Positions 34,361 to 45,233 of a stretch of DNA of 64,000 bases are shown piece after piece; the first letter of the stretch is position 1, and each line of letters opens with the position of its first letter. The notes below the pieces were generated by a model that did no database searches, was not told the DNA's origin, and was given only the letters and a program-made list of their open reading frames with translations. A program made the translations under genes and the position numbers. The DNA comes from Isoetes taiwanensis (lineage: Eukaryota > Streptophyta > Lycopodiopsida > Isoetales > Isoetaceae), in the NCBI GenBank assembly GCA_021234155.1, contig JAJEKV010000040.1, forward strand, positions 11,489,072 through 11,553,071, read 5' to 3'.

Positions 34361-34639
34361 AATATGTTAACATTGTTTCACGAGTTCTTGAAACTAAACT
34401 TTCATGTCTCAGTTTTCATTTCCACAAATTTGCTTCAACAAACTACCAATATCAAGTTTTCCACCCCCAAGAAGAATTATTCACTTGTTAAAGATGCCAC
34501 CTGAAATGCTAGTAGATTCAAGTGACAAATTCAAGCCCAAGGCCTTTTTCATGACAGGATTATCACCTGCAACCAGATTTAGATCCATTCTGATTTAGAT
34601 CCATTCTGTCAAATCAGGATTCAATTCAGGTACATCATT

Positions 34640-35700
34640 CAACTTTGCTACGCATAATCGGGCACTCGATCTCGCATTCTGCTACTGCCTGTATCGTTGC
34701 CTTTGTCTTCAATTCGATAGGCTTATCATATTTTGGAATAGTAACGCAAAACTAATTACAATACATAATTTATATAATATAGAATCTAAACTTAAGAATG
34801 ATTACCTCTTATACGATTCTGGATTTCAGTGTTCAGTTACGCACATTCCCACCTCAATAGGGACATTCGCGCTTGCCAACTGACTAATGATAGAAGTCCT
34901 TCCAGCCTTTCTAGAAAACACGCCATCAATTTCAATAGTCTTCAACATGCATTAAATCCACAATGCACGCACCTTTGCCGATGTTTCTTATTATACCAGA
35001 CGTGCAAGAACAAAATAATTACTAACTAATCCAAATCACCAACCAAAAAGCGAAGAAATTAGAATAACAAAAATGTACCTCAGATTTTCGAATATTGATA
35101 GTCTGCATAAACAAAAATGGCTTTCCATTCTCATTTTGTGGATGAAGATGCCTCGCCATTTGTTTAAATATAAAAATTACATCTTAATCAAACCAAAAGA
35201 CTCTTCCTGATGTTTGTTCATAGGCACAGCATAATTCTTACTCATTCTTTCATTGTACTGCAGACAATCACTATCATTGGATACTAGAACCTCAAAATCT
35301 GTCAAGACTACCAAGTATAGCTCTTTCCTGCCTCTGATTATGAATCTAGACACGCAGTAATATATAAACCGCTTCCGAGCATGGTGAATTCGATGATCGG
35401 GGTCAGACAGCAAAGCTACCTCAATGGCATAGCTAATCTCCTCTTCCTTCTTGTGTTTACCACAGGCTCCAAGAGTACCTCTGGATCATCTCATGGAGGC
35501 AATGCAAGCTCGCTTAGCATTTGCAAAAATAGGGGAACACCTGATATCAAAAGGTACCTCCTCCTTACCGGTCAATCCAATTCCAACTTCTTGTGCTCTA
35601 TGAATGATCGCAATAAACTTCCTGAATATATCTTGTATTCTAAAAGCACAAAAAAAAAGTCAAAATATAATTATAACAATCAAATAAAAAACTAAATAAA
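34640..35700 (-). pseudogene. Tyrosine recombinase (Crypton/DUF3504-like) gene remnant with introns
   Basis: Four coding pieces on the - strand. At 35,700-35,180: SYAIEVALLSDPDHR, then FIIRGRKELYLVVLTDFEV, where the Arg after RG fits the first catalytic Arg, then YNERMSKNY. At 35,165-35,078: NENGKPFLF. At 34,990-34,815: WYNKK, then FSRKAGRTSIISQLASANVP, then TEH-stop-NPESYKR. At 34,745-34,650: YDKPIELKTKATIQ. The order Arg, GR, H, SY(K)RY fits the RxxH/Y core of tyrosine recombinases. An in-frame TGA after TEH, a TGA near 35,500 and a lost acceptor AG near 34,745 mark decay. Donor GAG|GTACAT at 35,078 is good. Such enzymes move Crypton and DIRS-type elements. No reverse transcriptase was found nearby. 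Confidence 0.55.
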
Positions 35701-36469
35701 AACTAAAATGTAGTACTTGCCTCTTAGTCGGATACAGTTTCCTATTCAAAGCAAACATTAATTACTTTGAGAAATTTGGAATTCTCATTTAGTATGAAAT
35801 AGGTTGTCCGATATCCATAGAATGTAAAAACTAGTTGTCCTTGAGCAGAAGTTAGCATTTTATTGCAAAAAAGATGTAAGGAAATTATAGTGTGTCAGAA
35901 ATTCAATTTAAGGGGTCCTTGCCAAACTCTTATACGTGAATAAAAGCTGATGGTATGGAAGCATTGAAATCATTGTAAAGATTGCGACGGCGAACCTTTG
36001 TAGCAAGAAATTGATATGTTAATGTACTGCACATGGAATTTAGGTAGTAACAATCCATATATTGATAGTGGTCATGAGCATTCACACCACTATGACAAGG
36101 CATTTTTAAGATATCTACATACTGGAGAAGATCACCATGGCGATATTTTTGACAATAAAGGAAGTAGAAGTTGAGAATAAACTTAGAAAAATTGAGTCAT
36201 TCACGCATGAGTGATCATATCACTAAGTTTCAGATACAGATTCAGGTCTTACACCAAGTGTCGAACATGTGCTTTTCCAATCTCCATAGCCTGAAAAGTG
36301 TCCATCTCTGAATAGCCCATTATATTTGGTACTCCCACATCTATGGCCTAGGAATTCGGTGCACATTCTTGCAGCTTTGTCTGTTTTAATGTCAGGTGCG
36401 TACTATGACTAAGTAATTCCTATTCCAGCTCAACTACGAAATTGATAATTGAAATATTTTTAATCTTTT

Positions 36470-38044
36470 GCATGAAAGAGTGTATTTCTGTGTTCCACCC
36501 TCATCTTGCTCCATATCTTCCGACTGCATATATTCAAATGTAGGCTTGCCTGTCAAAAGAGGCATCATGCCATCAAGCGATTTATTTAGAGCCTCTAGCT
36601 TTTCAAACATAGGTCCTAAGGCGTCAATACGTTTCTGGGCTTACTCCAAAAGTTTTTTTTGTCTATTGCATTCTTTCCTCGTAACTCTTCGCATCGAAAT
36701 TGTCTAAGATTTCATCCAATTTAGATATATTTGTGCTTTGGATAATCCTGAGGTTGGACCTAGCAGAATCCTAGCATATGCACACATCCGAGCAGCACAT
36801 GCCGATCTCAGATGCTCTGAGATAGCAATTCACCAACTGCTGGCCTCGCCAATGGTGGCACGTCTTGCGTCCTACATTCTGCAAGTCTCCACCGTCAATG
36901 AGTCCCTCACAGCACAGGGGATTTGAGCGCCCAAATAGGGCCTCTCAACGCCTACTACAAGGGTTTTTCCTCCCACACGGGGGGTTTTTTCATCCCAGTG
37001 GTAGAGACCCATTGTACAGGGTTTCTGTGGTTTTCTTTTGTGTTTGGAAACTTTCCGCTATATTGTAACACCGTCTCATAGGCCAGTTGGTCTCCATGGA
37101 CGTTAAAATATACTTCCTTCCTTCCTTCCTTCCTGTTCTAAATTTTCATCCTTTGTTTTCTCTTTTTCTGACCCATCAGTAGCTTGATGTGCCATTTTCT
37201 CCAATGTTTTCAAGAAAGATCTCAGAAAGCATCATATTTTGCCATAATTCTCCTTCCTTGCACAAGTGCGACACGTGAAGTTGTACCAGCCAAAAAAAAG
37301 TCTAGGACACAACCATCTTTGGCCACCAGTTGATCAATAACATGATACGCATATGGTGTCTTCAGCTGGCATTTGAAGACATGGTCACCATCCGTATATC
37401 TCGGCTTAGCTATGAAACACATCTGAAACTTCTTTTTTATTTTTTCATCTTCATCCTCATTTCCAGTAAGGGCATGGGCGGCAAAGAAGTGCTTCTCAGA
37501 ACATGGCCCATCTGGTTCAGGTGAAGTTCCAACTCGGGTTGCAAAGGTAGTATATGTGCCTCACTCCTGTTGATGCACATGTGGCTAATATAATATTGAT
37601 ACTCTTTGATTTTCATCTTGCTCACCCACCCTTGTTCTTAATCTGACTCTAAAGCAATATGTGACCTTCCCTGAATCTAGTTATGACTATACAAACAGTT
37701 TGGCAAGCTTGCAGACTACATGAGCATAACCGAATGATAAATCTTAGTTGTTATCATGCCCGCTATTCATGTGAATAGTTCTGTGTATTTTTGGCAATCC
37801 CATATTGTAGTAAAATCTGTCAATGAATCCCATGGGTTGCATTTTCCAATACCAGAGTAAACACTGGAATATCATCCTTGGTGACAAGTTGAACAATATT
37901 ATTTTTCTCTTTTCTTTTTCTAGCATCTTTGACTGTCACAATAGACTTGACAAATTCTAGGAATGCAATAGACAAATTACCTAGTACATGATCTTTATTG
38001 TAATTGCCTTTCATGTATTCTGTATCAGAATCTGCTATAAACAA
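36470..38044 (-). pseudogene. DNA-methyltransferase-like gene, C-terminal part, split by a LINE
   Basis: On the - strand, 37,560-37,222 reads DGPCSEKHFF, KTPYAYHVIDQLVAKDGCV, LDFFLAGTTSRVALVQGRR and MAKYDAF. This resembles the SAM-binding motif of amino-methyltransferases (VLDxFxGxGTT, then a GRR strand). The frame then continues, after a small shift, as FLKTLEKMAHQ and TDGSEKEKTKDENLEQ. It is interrupted by a LINE (36,740-37,134) and resumes as SKLDEILDNF, RIDALGPMFEKLEALNKSL and a C-terminal acidic tail ending about 36,470. Upstream segment 38,044-37,820 (GNYNKDHVLGNLSIAFLEFV) may be its N-terminal part. The catalytic (D/N/S)PPY motif was not seen. The recombinase remnant lies just downstream on the same strand. 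Confidence 0.45.
36740..37134 (+). mobile_element. 5'-truncated LINE copy with (TTCC)n tail
   Basis: About 395 bp ending GGTCTCCATGGACGTTAAAA, then a run of TTCC. The large LINE at 48-53 kb (on the - strand) ends with the same GGTCTCC-GTGGACG-TAAAA signature and TTCC tail, so both are one family. This copy interrupts coding sequence on both sides. The left boundary is approximate. Confidence 0.7.
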
Positions 38045-38449
38045 AGTTTAAAATGAAACGCACTTATTTGCTCCAAACGCACTTCAAAAGGAATCTTTAA
38101 AAGATTCCCTAAAATTCCCCTAAAAAGTCCATTTTTAAGGTTTTTTGTGACAGGTGTGACAATTTAGGTAATTTAGGTACCCTTTTTGAGGGGTTGATTG
38201 AACATAACTCTTATGCAAAAATTTTAAATAGCAATTTTCATCCTCCTAATTTAGAACAAAAAATAGTTACTTATATAAAGTGTAGCAAAAAAGGGGCAAT
38301 AAGAAAAATAGCAAGGGTCGTAGATTGACAAAGAAGTGATATATTCAAGGTTGTGAAAATTGTAGAAAATTATGAACAAAATTGTCAAAAATATAGGACA
38401 TTTTGACAAACACTAATCACCTGCACTTTCTGTTCTTTACATGTTCGAG

Positions 38450-38737
38450 TCATCGGACAAACTTACATTTTGCAGCAATATCAGGATGCATCTCATCCTC
38501 AGACTCATTTAATCCCTGATCACTTGAGCCTTCATCCTCAGCTTCACTCTCAAAACTGGATGTACTTGAACGATCTTCTTCCTCACTGTCTACAAGTGAG
38601 TCTTCATCATCATCTTTTTTGGCCACCTTTCTAGGTTGTTTGTCTAATCCACATGCCGACCTTATTAAAGTTTGAGTGACCATACGTAACTTGCATGTTG
38701 TTGGTGCTATGGTACCATACGCGAGCATAGGAGGCAT
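38450..38737 (-). other. Open frame for a very acidic protein segment
   Basis: 95 codons with Asp/Glu/Ser runs (KKDDDEDSLVDSEEEDRSS). A good donor (AAAT|GTAAGT) follows at the low end, and a TTTATAG|CAG acceptor near 38,035 would splice it in frame to the next - strand ORF at the left TIR. It may be an exon of the neighbouring methyltransferase-like gene or of the TIR element. Function unknown. Confidence 0.35.
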
Positions 38738-38741
38738 TGCA

Positions 38742-39188
38742 GTATAAATTTATACAGCATTGCGGTATAAATTTATACAACATTGCGGTATAAATTTATA
38801 CGGGAGCTTAGGAGGCATTGCGGTATAAATTTATACAGCATGAGCTCAAGGGTATAAATTTATACAGCATAAGCTCAAGCGGTACAAATTTATACCACGT
38901 GAATTCAACCAATACACAAAGAAAGAACTCGAGTGGTATAAATTTAAACCGCCTGTAAGCTTAAGCGGTATAAGTTTATACCATCACCCCACATGAAAAG
39001 TGCGGGAGCAGTATAAATTTATACCGGAATTGTTTTAGAATGAAGCCACGGTTTAAATTTATACTACAAGTTTCCTTTAAACTATTAGAATGGATTTATA
39101 TTGTTGGTTATAACATGACAGGGCGCAGATATAACATGACAATGCATGGCTAAAACATGATAGAAGCTTCTTACGTATAAATTTATAT
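38742..39188. repeat. Cluster of 11 copies of a GGTATAAATTTATACC palindrome
   Basis: Copies start at 38,742, 38,765, 38,788, 38,823, 38,852, 38,882, 38,936, 38,968, 39,011, 39,051 and 39,175 (some with one or two changes), with irregular spacing. Six have the exact GTATAAATTTATAC core. Confidence 0.9.
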
Positions 39189-39453
39189 GGTGGCTTGGAA
39201 AATTTTGCCTGAGAGAAACTTTAGGGTTTTCATAATCTGACCATACAGGAGTTTCTTGGTGCTCGAAGTGTTTGAAAATGGTTTGTTGGTTGGTTTTTGT
39301 TGTTTTTAGGTTTTGTTTTGTGGCCGAGGCTCTAAGCTTTAGATAAGTGGGAAGTTTTTTTTTTTAGGCTTCTTCGTGGCCGAGCTTTTCGTGGCTTCTT
39401 CGTGGTTGAGGTTCTTCATGCCCGAGTTTCTTCCCGAATGTATTTCTTAGGGT

Positions 39454-39666
39454 GTGGCAGATGTAGAATCACCTGTTGTGGAAGATCCTGAACTGCCAAA
39501 TCACCGAAGCGCCGAATCTCCGAATCGTTTAGCGGATGTAGAATCACTGTTGTGGAAGATCCCGAACTCGCCGGCTTCGCATGATACAGAAGCTAATGAA
39601 TCGAATCGAATGATACAGAATGAACAGAAGGCAGTTTGTTCTTTCTCTGTTGGCCTCAAGACAAGG
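39454..39666 (+). other. Short ORF with an internal repeat, possible exon
   Basis: Encodes a segment with the near-duplicate phrases ADVESPVVEDPELP and ADVESLLWKIPNSP, followed by a consensus donor (ACAAG|GTAATT). It lies inside the TIR element. No family recognised; it may be captured coding sequence. Confidence 0.25.
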
Positions 39667-40915
39667 TAATTTTATGTTCCCTTACACTAGTTCATGGAGC
39701 AAAGGCTGAAACCGTAAAAGCTGTAGTGTTCTTTTTTGTTGCTTTTTGGGTAGATTACTCCATTTGAAGCTTGTTTCTTTTCGCATATATCACACCGCAG
39801 GCATGAGATATTAGGTGCAGATCTTAGTTGCGATCATCACACAAAGCAAATGAAGGTTGTTGGATGGATTAGAGAGACTAGAGGTTGGAAATGTGCGTAA
39901 ATTCAAGGATTTATCCGGTTGAAATTACTTGGTATTAGTTTAAAAATTGCTTGTGGAGACTCATTAAATTGGAGTATGGAGTACTAGCAGCTCTGTTTTT
40001 TGTCTATCTTCTTGACTCTCCAGCTCTGAATTTAACACTAAGTGCAGATTCTAGTTTATCCATTGTTAAATGTAGACTACTTTACTCTGTAAGATTGGTC
40101 GTGATAGCCTTGAAGTTAGACCTCTGGTTGGGCTGTCACAGGCTGTAAACCCATCGGTTTGACCATCACATTTGGGATGTTTATATTTGGGATGTTTATT
40201 TTTCAATCTCATTTATGAAAGGAAAGCTTAAGTTTGCATCAGGATATACTTGTCTTGACAATGTTGTTGATATATTACAAAGCTGAATACCATTTTACAT
40301 TTGAAATAGGTAGAAGCTAGTAGAGATGTGTAAATTCAGGGGCTCAGGTAATTTACTATGGCAGTTGCATGCATGAAAATCTCAAAGGTCCAGGTTAGAC
40401 CTTTGATTGAGTTGCCACAAGATTTAAACTGTGTCAACCCAAAGATTAAGTGCATAGATATGTCATATATACATCCTGTGAAGCAGTAGAGGCACATAAC
40501 ATCTCGACACGATTTTTCTGGGTTTGAGATAATTTTTTTAGGATTGGGCTTGGCACTACATCTGTTTGCGTTCTTAGGCAAGGACGCAATGTAGTGTCTG
40601 TTGGTATAGCTTGCGACAAAATAAGCTTTAGCAGAACCATAATAAGTTCTTGCGAGTCATTTTCAAACGGAACCATAATAAGTTCTTGCGAGTCATTTTC
40701 CAACGGAAAGGAAGAACTGGGTGCCAAGAACGATGTTAAAGATATCAAGGAAACGTTTACATAAATCCAACCTCCCATCAAGAAAGATCACAGGAAAACA
40801 CAATGAAGAGGTTGAGTTTGTTGACTTGAGTTTGCTGAAGTTGCCATTGAATCAGAGGTATAAGTCAAAATCTCAAGGTGATGAGAGTTCTTTGGACTGG
40901 GTGGACGCACCACCT

Positions 40916-40971
40916 GGTATAAATTTATACCGACGGGTTTCCATTTCAACCTGTCGGTATAAATTTATACC
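40916..40971. repeat. Two more GGTATAAATTTATACC palindromes in inverted context
   Basis: Perfect 16-bp copies at 40,916-40,931 and 40,956-40,971. The sequence between them is itself inverted (CGACGGG and CCTGTCG), giving a 56-bp compound palindrome. Confidence 0.9.
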
Positions 40972-41977
40972 GCACCACCTGACTATTTCTTAATCGGAGC
41001 TTCTCTGCAAATTGGTTATGGCATGCCCTATTATTTTAAGGACCTTGTACAAAAGGTGCTCTGTAACAACTTTTTGTAATACTATTTAATATGATTACTT
41101 AATTTGAATGCTTCCTTCTCTGTTAAAAATGTTAAAGAATTTATTTGCTGCTAAATGATGTGTTCTTGAGCAAGTACTTTAATCAATTCTTTTTAGCTGT
41201 GTGGCAACTTCTCCTTCTGTCTTCATATTGCTACCGTGAGAGTATTCATGCACATTTTGCAACATAGCCTACTTCAATTGCATGTATTTTGGCAATGGAA
41301 ATTCTATGGCTGTCATGAAATGTTAGTTGTACCCCCCTAAACGGCCTTTTTTTTTTTGGTCCTATGCTTTTAGATTATTTTTCTTCAAAAGTACTATTTT
41401 CATGACGACTTTGCAAAAATCTTATCCAAGAAACTTGAATGCCTCTATTTTTTGCTCTTTTTAAAAGATTCCAACATTCTTGAGGGAATCTTTCAAACGC
41501 ACTTCTTAAATAAGTGCGTTTCATTTTAAACCTTGTTTATATCCAAAATTCCCGAAACGATCATAGTCCGATCACATTTGCCGAGAAGTTAATGCTGAGC
41601 CAAAATGTGAAAATACATCTTGAGCCAATGAATCAAGGGGCAAAGATGCCAGAACAGACTCCAACAAGGCTGTACCATGAGGCCTCTCAAACAATGTGAT
41701 GGCCACAAGCCAGAACTGATCAGGCCCTAGGATAACTTGTGATAGCTGATCAAATGTGGGATCACCTAGCTTGGGCTTAAGATAAGAGCATCAAGACAAG
41801 GCATCAGGCTTCTCTTGGAGAGGTCCATGATGGTGCTTGATCACAAAATCAATGTCAGATAATACTTGAGTATGCCACCAGGCCTGACGACGATTGAGCA
41901 CTCGAGCTGACTGTAAATATTCCAGATTTGATGTTCCATATAGCCTGTGATCTTATGAATCCTTCCAGGAAACATCT

Positions 41978-43200
41978 CTACTCCTCGAAAGAATCAACTA
42001 TAGCCAATAGCCCCTTGTCATAAATTGGATATTTGATTTCGGCAGCCTGAAACTTTCGCAACTGATAGGCGACTAGATGTAGCTTATGGTCATCCCCCAC
42101 CTGTGACAGGATACTGCCAAAAGAAAAATCAGAAGCATCTACTTTATCAACATATGGGGGCAAAGTCTCTGCATGAGCAAGAACTGGTGCCATGGTAAAG
42201 GCATGCTTCAAGGTAACAAAAGTAGTTTCTGCTTCCACACTCCATTCAAATGGCACATCCTTTGATGTGAGGCACATCAAAGGAAGGGCAGTCTCCGAAT
42301 AATCCCGAATAAAACATCGATAGAAGCTGGCAAATCCAAAACAATACCCAAATAATACTGAACGTCTCCGATGGAAGAAGGTGTTTGCCACTTCCAAAAC
42401 AGTGCTGGCCTTTTCGGGATCCATAGAGGCTCCACGGGGAGTGATACGATAACTAAGAAACTCCATAGTATTCTAATCAATTTGGCACTTTTTCAATCAT
42501 AATATAACCCACGGTCACGAAGCTTCTAGACGACCTGTCAAACATGCCTAATGGACGATAACAAAAATATCCAAGAACTCCTGAAGGACATCATTGGCCA
42601 TATGCTACAATACTGCTGGAGCATCTCTACGCCTAAAGGACATAAAAATGTACTCAAAATGGCCATACCGAGAATGTCGTCTTCCACTCATCACTCTCTC
42701 GTATTTGGATGAAATTGTAGGCATCCCGAAGATCAATCTTCGTAAAATAGCGCACACCCTAGAACTGTTCCAACGACTCTGGAATTAGCAGAAGCGGATA
42801 GTAATTTTTGCACTATGATCTTGTTGAGGCCACGATAATCAATGACGAGACGCACAGAGTTGTCCGTCTTTTTGACAAAGAATATGGGTGCTCCAATAAG
42901 GAATTGAGAATGTCGAATGAAACTAGTAGCTAGATTCTCCTCAATAGACCATATATCGAACCATATGGCGGCATTGTCACGGGCTACAAATCAAGAAGAC
43001 AATCATGTGGACGATGCTTTTGGAGCTTGTTGGCCTTGGCTTTATCAAAAACATCAAAGAAAATGTCATATTTATCTGGAAGCATTAGAGAAGATTTTTG
43101 GAATGCCGAGCTGGCCGACGGATGAACCTGGATTGCAAACACTGAACTTGGATCTTGCCTTCCAGATTTAATAGACTCGCAAAGAGAAATCTCTAAAATA
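41978..43200 (-). pseudogene. Gypsy reverse transcriptase / RNase H remnant
   Basis: Open from 42,466 to 41,978 with typical gypsy text: ITPRGASMDPEKASTVLEV, FASFYRCFIRDYSETALPL, VDKVDASDFSFGSILSQVG, then KYPIYDKGLLAIVDSFEE, where the second and third belong to the RT thumb/connection and RNase H. Upstream (42,470-43,200) the RT core survives in pieces such as GAPIFFVKKTDNSVRLVIDY, with several stops. The RT active-site YxDD is not readable. The enzyme copies element RNA; this copy cannot. Confidence 0.8.
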
Positions 43201-43426
43201 TATTCAGAATTTGGGGCATGAATTGGACAGGGACAAGGGCCAAATCAGGGGATGGAGCAGAAACCGTGACTAGAATATTAACAAGAACAGAATCAGGAGC
43301 CCACGATACTGCACGGACTGAAGTAGATGTTGGTGCCGAGGCCTGAAATGCATGTGAACTAGAAGTAGGGCTAGAACTAGCAAACCAAAAAGATATAGTA
43401 CGCCAATCAATCTGTGGTTTTTGTAG

Positions 43427-43699
43427 CTAGAGCCAGGAAAGACTTAAGACTACTGGCGCATGTGCGCTAGCGATAAGATTGAAGGAAATGCTACAAGAAG
43501 CTCCTTCGAACAAAACTTGAAGGGGTGCAGTACATTTTGTGGCTGCGCCTGCGGAGATCTCATGTCTATCAATCACACCAACAGAATTGGGATGCTTAAC
43601 CTTGCTTCTAGGGATGGCGTGCTTAGTAGCGAATGCACCATCCATAAAGCAAGCATTTGCACAACTATCAAGCTGCACCAAATGCTTCCAACCTACCAA
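43427..43699 (-). pseudogene. Gypsy aspartic protease remnant
   Basis: Reads LDSCANACFMDGAFA, where the catalytic D-S/T-G appears as DSCA, so the glycine is lost. Then come IDRHEISAG and SAHAPVVLSLSWL, the usual C-terminal landmarks of plant gypsy proteases. It lies between Gag and RT, as expected. Confidence 0.7.
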
Positions 43700-43729
43700 A
43701 CTCTGACTTCAACGATATAGAAATAAAAA

Positions 43730-44580
43730 ATTCCTTACTAATCTTATCAGATGGAATATAGCCTTCATTACGTGCGGAAGAAGTATGAGAAATAACGTCC
43801 ATCGAGAAACTCGTATCACCTTGACTGGCCCCTAGAGTTTTCCGACTGATTTGGATGTTTAACAGGGTATCTATGAGCAATGCCGCCAGATTCTCTGCAG
43901 CAGAAGCAAAGATTAGCCTCTCACTGACACTGCTCTTCAGCCGCTGACAAGGGGCCTCGAACTGCATGATCGATCTGCATGGTCACTGGATTATCTATCT
44001 CAAAGATGCTGGACGGAGCAGAGACTGGTACTATAGGTGCTTTTGGGAAAAAAGTTTGATGGTGTCTTTCCTGTCTCCGCTCAAATAAGCGATTATCACA
44101 ACGAATTGCAAATCTGATGTCTTCTTCTAGCATTTTGGGGTCTTCCGTAGACAATAACATGTCTTTGATATCCTCACGTAAGCCCCTTCGAAAACAATCT
44201 CGAAGCGCAACATCATCTCAGACTGTATCTATAGATGCATATATGAAAGCTAGACAAGAAACTTGCTTAAATATACTGAGTATCATAGCAGTTGTGCGCT
44301 GCTGATCTGTGTTTCCAAAATATGCCTCGAGCTCAATAGTAAGAGCATCAAAGTCCTGTAATTATAGAGTCCCTCTCTTCAACAAAGGAGCAAACCAACC
44401 AAGAGTTGGTCCTGTGAGAAGAGAACCGATCAATCCAACTTGTTCCCAATCTGTGGGATACCCATGAGGATGGAACTGAATCATAAGCCGAATCTAATTC
44501 AAAAAGCCGCGAAGCTTGGCCCGAATGCCATCAAACTTCTCTGAAAAGCTAATCTTAGGCTCTGATAGCCTCAATCCAAA
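43730..44580 (-). pseudogene. Gypsy Gag remnant with CCHC knuckle
   Basis: The - strand reads EPKISFSEKFDGIRAKLRGF, then GLIGSLLTGPTLGWFAPLL, the standard plant gypsy capsid phrases, and ends with a knuckle-like EANLCFCCREIGGIAH before the protease. Several stops interrupt it. Gag would package element RNA. Confidence 0.7.
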
Positions 44581-44988
44581 GCTAGAAACAGATTCATTTG
44601 AAGCAACTCATTCTCTGTGCTCGTTATTGTCCAACTACAACTACTTATATACTTGAACAAGCTGCTGGACTTTCTGTAATAAGGCTGAAACCTCCTCCAT
44701 AGAAATGAAATCACCAAATATGAGCAAAAAAAGATGCTTAGGATCAGAGCAAACAAGAACCAGTAAGGGATTCCGGTTCAAACTGTCATGAACTTACGTG
44801 AAAACAAGGAAAATATGCCATGAATATGCAAAAAATACGGAAGAAATACGCCAAGATTGGCAAAAAATCTGATATATGATGAAGAAACAAGAATACAATG
44901 GTCCAAAAGCAAGCAAGAACACAAGAGAGATGCCTAGAAGACTCAAGACCGGCGTTGAACTGGAATGATTCGACAAGAAGGAGGTGCC

Positions 44989-45089
44989 TCTATATATATC
45001 TAGGCCAATGGTCAGGATCGTGCCACTTCAATGGACGAGATCGTGCCAAGTGTTTCACATGCATATAGGTTCTAGAATATCTAGAACCT
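44989..45089 (-). promoter_or_regulatory. Promoter-like LTR segment: TATA box and a 23-bp palindrome
   Basis: On the - strand a TATATATA (44,989-44,999) lies upstream of Gag, and about 70 bp further up AGGTTCTAGA-ATA-TCTAGAACCT (45,067-45,089) forms perfect 10-bp arms. The palindrome contains a TTCnnGAA heat-shock-type pair. The LTR ends were not found. Confidence 0.4.
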
Positions 45090-45137
45090 CTTGAATATAG
45101 TCCTGCATATGAAGAAGATGTGAGGAAATATTTTTAA

Positions 45138-45233
45138 TAAGCATTGGTAGTGCACTTGACAAAGGTGCGTGACTGTAGTCAAAAGGTTACGAGTTTAGCC
45201 TTGTGTAACTACTTTTTTTTTTTTTTTTTTTAT
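45138..45233 (+). other. tRNA-Tyr-like SINE head followed by poly-T
   Basis: GGTAGTGCAC (A-box-like), GACTGTAGTC (as around a GUA anticodon) and AGGTTACGAGTTT (degenerate B-box) occur in tRNA order, followed by 18 Ts, a strong pol III stop. No stable cloverleaf, so it is probably a retroposed relic. Confidence 0.4.

Larger units (their letters stand above)
38036..41541. mobile_element. 3.5-kb TIR element with clustered palindromes
   Basis: The left end TATAAACAAAGTTTAAAATG and the inverted right end TATAAACAAGGTTTAAAATG match over about 33 bp (through GAAACGCACTTATTT), so they are terminal inverted repeats. The outer TA could be the duplicated target; no longer duplication was found. Inside are 13 copies of GTATAAATTTATAC in two clusters, a - strand acidic ORF and short + strand ORFs. 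No transposase is recognisable. Alternatively, two short elements in opposite orientation could give the same picture. Confidence 0.5.
41740..45100 (-). mobile_element. Decayed Ty3/gypsy retrotransposon
   Basis: Gag, protease, reverse transcriptase and RNase H remnants follow one another on the - strand, with a promoter-like LTR segment at the high-coordinate end. All frames carry stops or frameshifts. Integrase and a 3' LTR were not found, so the element is truncated near 41,740. Confidence 0.8.
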
